Origin: Salvia splendens
Lineage: Eukaryota; Streptophyta; Magnoliopsida; Lamiales; Lamiaceae
Length of the DNA stretch: 64,000 nt
Assembly: GCF_004379255.2 (NCBI RefSeq)
Contig: NC_056049.1
Coordinates: 2,108,001 to 2,172,000, forward strand
Reading direction: 5' to 3'
In this document: positions 55,471-64,000 of the stretch, in pieces
Layout: each line of letters starts with the position of its first letter
Numbering within the stretch: position 1 is the first letter of the stretch
Position numbers and translations under genes: made by a program
The notes under the pieces: model-generated
The model's input: the letters and a program-made list of their open reading frames with translations, nothing else
Databases searched by the model: none
Told to the model about the DNA's origin: nothing

Positions 55471-58400
55471 ATGCTTCAAGTTCTATTTGGAACCCTCAAG
55501 AATGAGGTCTCACTTGTTCGAGGTTTCAGAAATGAAGCACAACAGTTAACTCATAATCTGGACATGATCCAGAAATTCTTGAATGATGCAGAGATGCGCT
55601 CCATCCCTGATGAGGCTGTCAAGAAGTGGCTCACGGATCTCGGAAACGTGGGGTTCGATGCTGACAACGTTTTGGATGAAATCATATATCATGAACTCTC
55701 CAAACAAAGCAAGGCGGATACGATGGCCAACAAACCCATGAAACAAAAGGTATTATCATACTTCTCATGCTGCCTTCATATTTCACGTGCTCGAAGTATG
55801 GCTCTTAGAATCCAACAAATCAATCGGAATTTGGGGGTCATTAATCAAAGGGCTGCCCACCTTGGCCTCGTCGGGAGACTTGCTCCTGCTGTGCCCACTT
55901 TGCCTGACGTTGCTCGTGAAACTGACTCATTCTCTCTAGATCCAATTTTTATTGGAAGAGATGAGATGATGTCAGAAATAGTTGAACAGCTTACCGCTTG
56001 TATCACAACTGATGTACGTATTTCTATCCTTGCCATTGTGGGAATGGGAGGATTGGGGAAGACAACTTTGACTAGGAAAGTCTTCCATCTTCTCAAAGAA
56101 AAGGATCTGTTTGGATCACATATTTGGGTGCATGTTTCTCGAAATTTTGATCCACTCATTCTTTTCAACAAAATCCTCAAAGGATTGACTTCTCCTGATC
56201 AAGTCGAAATCGGGGATAAGGAAGGTGTTTTAAAAGAACTTGAAGTAGCTTTAAAAAATAAAACATATCTTCTTATTCTTGATGATATTTGGAATGAAAG
56301 TGTTCTCACATGGGAAGAATTTATTCATCCCTTGTTGTGCGTTAGTTCTATGAAAGGTAATGTGATTGTTGTTACCACCAGAAGTATGGATGTCGCTTCA
56401 ATTATGAATCCACTTTGTACACATGAGCTGCAAATGTTATCAGATGAAGATTGTTGGTCAATTATCAAAGAAAAAACTTTTGGAAAAGAGAATGTTCCTT
56501 CAGAACTTGAGGCCTCTGGAACTAAGATTGCAGAAAAATGTAAAGGTTTGCCATTAGCTGCTAGCGTAGTAGGTGGAGTACTACTGTGTGATAAATCTGA
56601 AGAAAGATGGCATTCAATCAAAGAGAATTGGCTTTCACGCTATGAAGGAAAGGATATCGAACAGATATTGAAGTTCAGTTTTGATAATTTGTCTCTACCG
56701 TCACTCAAAAAGTGTTTTGCATATTGTTCGATTTTTCCTAAAGGTTACAAATTTAAAACACAGACTCTGATTGAGTATTGGATGGGTGAAGGATTTCTTA
56801 AAGCTGATGAAAGCAGTGACATGGAATCTATGGGAGAAAAATTTATCCATGTTCTTCTACGCAACTCTTTACTGCAAATTGCAGAAAGAGATGTTTATGG
56901 AAATGTGGAAAGTTGTGTGATGCATGATCTTCTGCATGATCTTGCAGCTTCTGTTTTAAGAGGTTCTTTTAAGGAAGATGAAATTACCCAAGTTCGATAC
57001 ATGTGTCACATGAATGATTACATGTTCTCAAACTTCAAATCTCTTCATGTTTTAGCTTTTCAAGGGTGGAAAGTTAAAGATTTGTCAAGTGAAATCAAGA
57101 AGTTGATACATTTGAGAGTTCTTGATATTGACAAATCATCTATTGAATATCTTCCTGATTGGATTGGTGAACTCTTTCACTTGCAGACACTGAGAGCTTG
57201 TAATAGTGAGTTAAAGAAACTTCCAAGTACTTTGAAGAACTTGAGAAACTTAAGGCATCTCTATATTAGGAGAGATGTAGAGTTGTTTGCCGAGATTGGT
57301 CTGTTAACTTCTCTCAGGACCCTACAGTTTTTTAGGGTGGGAGACAAGAATGGCTACAAAATTGAAGAGCTAGGAAGTTTGAATTGTCTCAAAGGAAAAC
57401 TGCAAATTGATAACCTTGAAAGGGTTCATAACAAGGAAGAGGCTAAGAAAGCAAAACTATCAAACAAGCCAAAATTATTGGAGTTGTATTTGGGATGGGA
57501 GACTGGTAGAGAAGGTGAAACTACTAATGATGAGAATGTGTTGGAAGGCCTCCAACCTCACTCTCGTCTGAAGAAGTTGGAGATATTTGGATTTGGAGGC
57601 AGAAGCTTTCCATCATGGGCTCGAAATATGGAAGTTGATAATGGGCTACCATTTAACAAGTTGGTTAAGATAAGACTCTCCGACTGCTCAGAATGTGAAG
57701 AAATCCCAATGTTTGGGCGGTTGCCAAATCTCAAGTGTCTTGGGTTGTACAGATTGAGGAATGTGAAGTCCATAAATTCTTCATTCTATGGATCAGTGAA
57801 TGATGAGACACGTACTGTATTCCCAGTGCTAGAAGAGCTCATGTTGGATGACATGTTGGATGACTTGCCTAAGCTCACAGTGTTGAAGGGAATAGAATCA
57901 GGGGATGCAAGTGCTGTCAGTGTATTTCCTCGCCTTCAACACTTGACGATTGAGGATTGCCGTGTGTTGACGAGTTTTCCTACCCATTTCTGGTCGTCCC
58001 TCAAAGATATGAGGTTTCGTGGTATTGACAGCTATAAGCCTTTGGCAGACATATTTCAAACGGAATTAACGTTGCTAACGGAGCTTAGGATAGATGGAGT
58101 AGATGATGTAGAAAGTCTCCCAGATTGGCTATTCTATAGTAATCCCAATCTCTCAAAGTTGACTATAATTGAGTGTTCCAATTTGAGAGAAATACCAGAT
58201 GGTCTAGGCACCCTCAATTCTTTGAAAGAGTTGAGCATAAAGGATTGCCCAAATCTGAAACGGATAGGAGATCTTGGCGTACAACAATCACAAGAAAGTC
58301 TCAGATCCCTTACAACTTTGGAGATCATTACATGCAAGGCTTTACTGTATTTGCCATGTGAAATGTTAGGATCCTCACTCAAGCGTTTGTGGTTGGAGGA

Positions 58401-58848
58401 TTTAAGTAGCCTAGAGAATCTACCCGAAATAATTGCCCGTCTCCTAAAATCCCCCCGTCTAACATATTTGACAATCACTGGTGTTCCTCAATGCATGACC
58501 ACTTGTTTTGTTGAGATTCCGCCTCCTTTTAGTAGCTTGGCATGGTTAACCATAGATGCTAGTGTGGGGGGATTAATGGAGACTGTTAATGGCATATTGC
58601 AAGGATGCAGCTCGCTTAATGTCTTACAATTGAAGGGGATGGAAAGTTGGGAAAATCTACCGGAATCGATTCAATATCTCTCTACTCTTTCTTATTTAAA
58701 CTTGATGAATTTTGGAATGGAAGAGTTACCTGAATGGTTGGGGAACTTGTCATCTCTAAGGGAGTTGCGTATACAAAATTGTAAGAAGTTAAGGCATATG
58801 GATGCAATGCGGCGCCTCACTGAATTAGTCAGCTTATATATATATTGA
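55471..58848 (+). CDS. CC-NB-LRR disease-resistance-type protein (NLR)
   Basis: 1,125 codons in one exon. Rx-type coiled coil at residues 1-130. NB-ARC has P-loop GMGGLGKTT (191), RNBS-A FGSHIWVHVS, kinase-2 LLILDDIW (D271-D272), RNBS-B NVIVVTTRS, GLPLA (359), RNBS-D CFAYCSIFPKG (about 415) and MHDLLHDLA (484). Leucine-rich repeats run from about 520 to the end. It is an intracellular immune receptor switching with ADP/ATP at the P-loop. All switch motifs look intact. The start is the first ATG after an in-frame TGA at 55,447; the native MEEVAAAA start of copy 1 is lost. The stop lies in a (TA)n tract. The next 37 codons (from GCPEICVEE) read on in another frame, so the protein may be slightly C-terminally shortened. 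Expression is uncertain because the leader acceptor is gone. Confidence 0.93.
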   Translation: MLQVLFGTLKNEVSLVRGFRNEAQQLTHNLDMIQKFLNDAEMRSIPDEAVKKWLTDLGNVGFDADNVLDEIIYHELSKQSKADTMANKPMKQKVLSYFSCCLHISRARSMALRIQQINRNLGVINQRAAHLGLVGRLAPAVPTLPDVARETDSFSLDPIFIGRDEMMSEIVEQLTACITTDVRISILAIVGMGGLGKTTLTRKVFHLLKEKDLFGSHIWVHVSRNFDPLILFNKILKGLTSPDQVEIGDKEGVLKELEVALKNKTYLLILDDIWNESVLTWEEFIHPLLCVSSMKGNVIVVTTRSMDVASIMNPLCTHELQMLSDEDCWSIIKEKTFGKENVPSELEASGTKIAEKCKGLPLAASVVGGVLLCDKSEERWHSIKENWLSRYEGKDIEQILKFSFDNLSLPSLKKCFAYCSIFPKGYKFKTQTLIEYWMGEGFLKADESSDMESMGEKFIHVLLRNSLLQIAERDVYGNVESCVMHDLLHDLAASVLRGSFKEDEITQVRYMCHMNDYMFSNFKSLHVLAFQGWKVKDLSSEIKKLIHLRVLDIDKSSIEYLPDWIGELFHLQTLRACNSELKKLPSTLKNLRNLRHLYIRRDVELFAEIGLLTSLRTLQFFRVGDKNGYKIEELGSLNCLKGKLQIDNLERVHNKEEAKKAKLSNKPKLLELYLGWETGREGETTNDENVLEGLQPHSRLKKLEIFGFGGRSFPSWARNMEVDNGLPFNKLVKIRLSDCSECEEIPMFGRLPNLKCLGLYRLRNVKSINSSFYGSVNDETRTVFPVLEELMLDDMLDDLPKLTVLKGIESGDASAVSVFPRLQHLTIEDCRVLTSFPTHFWSSLKDMRFRGIDSYKPLADIFQTELTLLTELRIDGVDDVESLPDWLFYSNPNLSKLTIIECSNLREIPDGLGTLNSLKELSIKDCPNLKRIGDLGVQQSQESLRSLTTLEIITCKALLYLPCEMLGSSLKRLWLEDLSSLENLPEIIARLLKSPRLTYLTITGVPQCMTTCFVEIPPPFSSLAWLTIDASVGGLMETVNGILQGCSSLNVLQLKGMESWENLPESIQYLSTLSYLNLMNFGMEELPEWLGNLSSLRELRIQNCKKLRHMDAMRRLTELVSLYIY

Positions 58849-61836
58849 GGGATGCCCAGAAATATGTGTTGAAGAAGCAAGTGATGCAGCTGATTCTCAA
58901 TGGCCCAACATTTCCCATCTCCCCGACATCCATATTGATGGACGCCTCATCCGTGAGTTTGAATATCTTTTCTTGGTTTGTATTTTACAAATGAAGTCTC
59001 TAAAATCATGAACATTGGCCAAATTTTGGTATTTTCCACAAACTTTCAAATTGGTCTTCAATATCACAACTTAATATTCTATGTGTTATTTTCCAACCCA
59101 ACCCAAACAAGATATTTTCAGCGAAAAACTTATTTTGCATGGGCAACCATGAAATATTTTTAATATTTTTTATCACTTTTTAAGTTCGTAGCATGTAGGA
59201 TAATAAGTCACATAGAAAAATCACATTGAAAGTAGTATCAAGTATGATAAAAAAAAATGCACATAATGTAAAGTTTATTACTAATATTTAAGACCAATTT
59301 TAAAGTGCATAGAAAATACCAAAATTTGGTCAACGTTTATGGTTTTAAGAACCAATATCCCTTTTATAAACAGTTGCATGTCTATTCCTCCTCACCACCA
59401 GATTACCTTCACTTTATTAATTTATAGGAAAAATTGCATATGTACATTTTTGTAAACGATCTACCCCATAATCACGACTAATGCCTCCAATCCCAAAGCT
59501 GGTAACTATAATTACACCTTTGTCTAAGTTCTAATTTAAAAAAATTCTCTCTACTAAAAGCTTACTCATTCTATGCCTCACAGAAAATATGATATTGTGT
59601 TGTTTTGATTTCGGTACTACTAGGTTGGAGCCAGTCTTTTCAAAGCAGATATCCAATTATATCTCATTATTTTAGGATTTTAATAAAAATGTATCATCCT
59701 AATGGGTATTGCGAAAAAATAACATGTTGTTGGGTTTAAAATGTGTCGCGGTTGAATTGCTTTTGCAATTACCTTAGGGTGATCATTTTCTTTTAAACGT
59801 TAAAATTATAGGACAAAATGGAATATTTAGATAAGTTGCATACTTAATCCCAAATGGTTCCTCACAGAAGCTATGTGTAGAACCAAATAGGGTTTTTGTG
59901 CAAAGGAACGAGATCAATTTTGGACTTTAAACATGGCTACTTTTTTACGAAACTGTTAAATATGAACCAAAACATATTGTTTATGATCAAATTAGAACCA
60001 CAAAAGTTTCTTTGAGCAAAGGTACGACACTAATTTTATACTTTAGTCTTATATCTACCATGTTTTATAGTATAAGAAACTGCATATCACTAATATTATC
60101 TGATCTATTATACAAGGTTGTCCTGGTCAGTATTTACTTTTTTCTATATTTTTGTTTACTAGGTGAGTTCTCTTTAATGGAAATTAGTGGATGATATATA
60201 TATTCTTCACTCTTTTAACATATATTGTTTGGCGAATATTTTTTTCGAACTCATATTAATATGAATATATTATTCTCTCTCCACCTAACACACAAAACAA
60301 CATCTTCTAAAATCTCGTATCATTTCCTAATGTGCCATCTATTATGGGACAGAAGTAGTACTATATTTTAATGTGATTTGCTGTTGTGTCGTGGTCTTGT
60401 TTACTTGTTATTGTACTCCTGTTATCTAAGGGATGATTATTTCTGAATGGCCCAAGATTATTGCAAGAATTCTGATTCTCATAAAAAATACTATGAACTT
60501 GCATTGTTTCAATTTAATTGCCACTACTAGTTTGGGGCTAGTTTTATCTAGTAGATCAACTTACAAAGTTAAGTTGCACACACCGAATCCCAAAATATTC
60601 AACACTACTTTGTCACAATCTTTTTCGTGTTTTATATAGATCATGATGAGGAAGCTCGTGTTTGAGTTTGAGTTGCTTCGAGTGAGGTGGTGAAGGAGTG
60701 TGTGCCCATTAATTTTCTCCAACTTGATGTCAACATTCTTCAAATTCCCACCGGTAAGATTAAGTTTCACCAACAGTCCCCTATTCTTTGATTGTTTTTT
60801 ATATGATTGTAGAGTGTGGATAAATATAGATATATATATACTCTTGTTTTAGCACTAGGATTCTTCGTTGCACTTTGGTAGGTTGTGTTTTTGTTGTTGT
60901 GGTGGTGGTGTTGTTGGACTCTTCCTCATCGTTATTTGGTTGGAGCCTTTTATTTATCAAAAAATATATACATAAAATTTGTTTAAGACAACATCTCTGA
61001 TTCTAGTCATGTTATTACATATGTTTTCCTCTACCTCTTCACACCGTAAATTGCAACTTTAAATTTCCCAACAGGTTTGGCAATTGTTTGCTTTGTGTGT
61101 CTCTCACGCCGCAGTGGTGGCAGAAGGAGATCAAGTAAAGACTTGTGTTAGAGTCATGTCTGAATTTGCTTACCAACAAACTTTGACCATTGTAATCATT
61201 TAATCCCTGTTTGTTGCATGAAAATTGTAATGTGTAAGGTATTTTAAGATGTTTGGATGGTTTCGTTGTATTTTATCGAAAAAGATCCTCTGTTTTGTCT
61301 GACTACTAGATTATTGTCACTTTAATTTAGTGATGGATTCATAACTTCGATTTGGTGTGTGCTGAACACTTTGTGTTAGAACAATTGTCATTGTGTAGCT
61401 GTCGAGTCACCACTGGCAAGCAAGCAACAACAACTCGACAGCTATGCAATGCAATAGCTGAAATGTCGGCTCTTGTTTTCTTTTTCCTCCATTTTCGGTT
61501 CTCTCCCCCTACTTTTGAATAGGCCGAGGAAATATAGTTATATGGGTTATGGAGTATTGATGTTGGATTATAGACGGAGATATTAAGCTTTTGAATCAAA
61601 ATTAGGGAAGCGCACAAATTATGGAGTAAAAAATGCTTCATATGAGTATATAATACTGTAAAAATAAGATGGTTGTGTTAGGAATTAAACACACAATTGA
61701 AAAATGGCTAACACCTTGCGCGAATTTTGACTAGAGGAATTCAGAAAACGATCCCATCATAATCCTATAGTTATAATAGTAGTATATGAAACTTCATTTA
61801 AAACTTGAAGATGATACCACATACATTAACATATTT
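58849..61836. other. NLR 3' flank
   Basis: 58,850-58,953 is former or alternative-frame NLR coding. From GTGAGTTTG at about 58,953 a spliced 3' UTR is plausible, with the last acceptor TTTCCCAACAG near 61,074. Matches 20,271-23,152. It includes the 12-bp-stem hairpin at 61,396-61,444. No independent gene is supported. Confidence 0.6.
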
Positions 61837-61841
61837 TTACA
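61837..61841. other. Empty target site of the Tat element
   Basis: ATATTTTTACACTATTG here corresponds to ATATTTGTACA [Tat] GTACACTATTG at 23,153/34,128. The pentamer is TTACA rather than GTACA (one substitution) and there is no trace of element or duplication. Confidence 0.85.
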
Positions 61842-62039
61842 CTATTGCATTACAATATGACATAACTAAGTGCTTTTAATTAGAGCGCTATATAAGTGAT
61901 AATATACCTAAGAGTGTGACTGGTTGTACGGTACATCTCGCTTCCTGAGTAGAAACCTAGGAGTGCAACCGGTTGTGCGACCTGGACAACCCAACACAAC
62001 TATAGGTTCAACGCAATATAGTCCTCAAGAGACGATACT

Positions 62040-62832
62040 TCAACAACCACAGACATTATTGGCACACTCCCCAAAAAAAAACAAGAGCAGGGCATCTGCC
62101 GCCCGCCCGTGCTCAAAGAACAGCAAGCACGAGCAGAACGCCACCATCATCGCCACAATGGAGAAGAAGAGCGTCGGCGTGAGGATCGAGAGGAACATGA
62201 GCATCGAGGTGAGCGTCGCCACCGCCTCCAACACCGGGAAGATCACGAACATCCTCTTGTTCTCCAGGATAGGGGCGCCGTGGCTGTTGTATCTGCCTGG
62301 GACGGTGAAGGCTGTCGTGAACACCACCATCGCGATGAGCACCGTCACCACCATGCACGATTTTGCAGTTTGCTTCATAAATTTCTCCCCTTCCGCACGG
62401 AGGTCTTCGTGCTCGGCTACAAATAATTGGCGAGGCATTTTCCCTTCCTTGTTCTTCTTGTGTTTGAATGCGGGCCGTACGAGCTTCTCGACCGCCTGAA
62501 AAATTGAAGTATAGTTCATGGAGGATGACCCACCTCATTAGAGAGAAAAAAGTTGATAAAATAGAAGCTTCATATTTTTACGGGAAGGAGGGAGTATAAA
62601 ATGTAATAGTAGAAAATTTTGTACCTTGAACCACAATACTTCCCTTAGTATCTGCCAAGAGGCCCCGGGAATGCTGTCGAGCTGATTTTGAGGAGCCAAT
62701 TTTGCCGCCAAGTGCAATATGTTATTACCTTCACCATCTATGCATGCTGCTATCAAATCTTTGGTACCACCCAACTCATGCATCAAATTGAACACATTGA
62801 CGTAGCGACGCGAAACCGCAACATGAAATATG
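62040..62832 (-). pseudogene. Ankyrin-repeat/PGG-domain gene, C-terminal part, second copy
   Basis: Minus strand: coding 62,832-62,625 (IFHVAVSRRY...NNILHLAAKL), intron, last exon 62,495-62,040 with linker, PGG-type domain (AFTVPGRYN) and membrane segments. It is nearly identical to 35,289-34,458 and split by the chromovirus at the same base. The last residues differ from the first copy because a poly-A run in the shared sequence is one base longer, so C-termini should be read with caution. The rest of the gene would lie beyond the retroelement, outside the window. Confidence 0.82.
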
Positions 62833-64000
62833 TGTTACGAACGCACCTGGATCACGAGGAACGGAGAGCGATGGGGGTGAAGAAACGGCTGCGTCGTCGC
62901 CGACGCAGAGCCCGCCAGCCTCGGGGGTAGAGGAGGAAACGTCCGGCAGTGAGGAGCTGGCGGTACCATCAGACGAAGCTGCAGGCGCGGTCACGACCAG
63001 GAAGCTGAGACCGAGAAAGGACATCAAACAGCCGGAGCGCTACCAAGACTTTGTGTCCAAGTAGCGGCCTCCAGCTGTTCGACGGAACGCCGGAGAGGAG
63101 ACAGAGTCTTGTTACTTTTGCCTTACGTTTTCTTTAAGTTATTTTTAATATTGTTTCTGTTTATTTCCTTTTTGAACAATTAATGAGTCGAGCGGTTTAT
63201 AAGCTCCGTCGGGTTTTCTTTGTTGGTTCTTTCCCGATGTATAGGATTAGGTCGAACCAACCCTAAGGTCTAGATTATTATAAATAGGGCTCCTCATTAT
63301 TCTTTCAATCAATTAATGAAGAATTATTTTGCCCACATATCTTGTGCAATACACAACTAAACCTAGCCGCTGCCGACGGAGTACGAATTCCGCGCCAGTC
63401 TTCAAGTTTTCAGCCGCCGATCCCAAAGCCTGGGACGCCGGATTCGTGTGTTGTTTGATTCGTGACAGAATTTCTTCGTTAAGAGAATTGTTCTCTTAAC
63501 AACTGGTGCTTTCTCTTGAACTCATGGATATAGCCGATGACTTGCAGCGATTGCCGCCGGTTTTGACCGGCGGGAATGCACAGGAACTAGCGCTCGGGGC
63601 CGCACGCCGACCGCCGCTGGGAAACCGACGCGAACAGACAGGCCAACCCCGGCCGCCGCCACGAGGGGACCAACCGAGTACCTCGAACTCGACGGACCCG
63701 CTGACCCAGGGGTTTGACCGAATCATGGCCCGTTTTGATCAATTGGAAGTACGGGTGAGTAGTTTGGAGCTTCCGCGCACACGGGATAACGATCTTCCTG
63801 ACGATGATTACGATTCGGAGGATCGGGAATATGCGGAATATAGGGACACGGAGGATATGCGGTTTGAATCGGTCCCACGCCAACGCCGCCTAGGGTTCGG
63901 CGACAGGAGGGGTGCGCGAGGAGGTAGGCGGGGAAAACCTCTCTCGCCGTGATGATTGGAGGAGAATGGGGGATTGGCAACATGAAGGGGTTAATGAAAA
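62833..64000 (+). mobile_element. Chromovirus, second copy of the same insertion, cut by the window end
   Basis: 5' LTR 62,833-63,501 (669 bp), then the primer-binding region, gag ATG at 63,524 and gag frame to a TGA at 63,950-63,952. Left flank is identical to that of the 35,290 element, including AAATATG. The LTR shares the 5' LTR state at three of the five LTR differences and the 3' LTR state at the other two. Gag differs by about four substitutions in 450 bp. Confidence 0.93.

Noticed and set aside
1..64000. tRNA, rRNA or other structured RNA genes
   Set aside because: None recognised by eye. A covariance-model scan would be needed to exclude short or degenerate ones.

Overview
The window is nuclear DNA of a dicot plant. 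The evidence is intron-bearing genes with GT-AG splice sites, a plant CC-NB-LRR resistance-type gene, the plant SCAR/WAVE subunit NAP1, a berberine-bridge-enzyme-like fragment, an ankyrin/PGG membrane-protein gene, and plant Ty3/gypsy, hAT, PIF/Harbinger and Stowaway-type elements. An asterid, perhaps Lamiales, is a guess only. About half of the window is transposon, and most host genes present are partial or broken.

Layout. (1) 1-8,547 is an almost verbatim copy of 18,616-27,163: hAT right end, NLR 3' tail, flank, and the left part of a Tat-type gypsy element. It differs almost only by one-base indels in homopolymers and stops at an 85-base N gap (8,548-8,632). (2) 8,633-17,896 holds the C-terminal exons of NAP1, a solo LTR, a 50-codon BBE-like fragment cut off by a retroelement remnant, and an NLR gene that keeps its leader, 5' intron and start but has lost almost its whole body. 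(3) 17,897-23,157 holds a complete non-autonomous hAT element and a duplicated NLR 3' tail with flank. (4) 23,158-34,123 is a complete, very young Tat-lineage gypsy element. It has sense gag-pro and pol separated by one in-frame TAG, and a spliced four-exon gene on the opposite strand. (5) 34,124-42,151 is an ankyrin/PGG gene on the minus strand, split by a chromovirus (35,290-41,559), a Stowaway MITE and an LTR remnant. (6) 42,152-45,691 is mostly non-coding, with another MITE and a gene for a secreted His/Pro-rich protein. (7) 45,692-55,470 is a second NAP1 3' half, a PIF/Harbinger element with an intact transposase, the second BBE-like fragment, and an NLR leader interrupted by a Harbinger remnant. 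(8) 55,471-58,848 is a full-length CC-NB-LRR gene. (9) 58,849-64,000 is its 3' flank, a second ankyrin/PGG gene and a second copy of the chromovirus, cut by the window end.

Reading. The underlying host order is NAP1 (3' half) - BBE-like fragment - NLR - ankyrin/PGG. It occurs twice in tandem (8.9-42.2 kb and 45.7-62.8 kb), plus a redundant left arm. Transposon insertions date the copies. The chromovirus insertion and the BBE-truncating remnant are shared, so they predate the duplication. The Tat element, solo LTR, Harbinger element and hAT element are each seen in one copy (or in that copy plus the redundant left arm). The two NLR copies are complementary: the first has the native promoter and start without a body, and the second has the body without the native splice acceptor and start.

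Limits. All identities come from reading translations and repeats by eye. No alignment or database search was run. Near-identity statements are visual.
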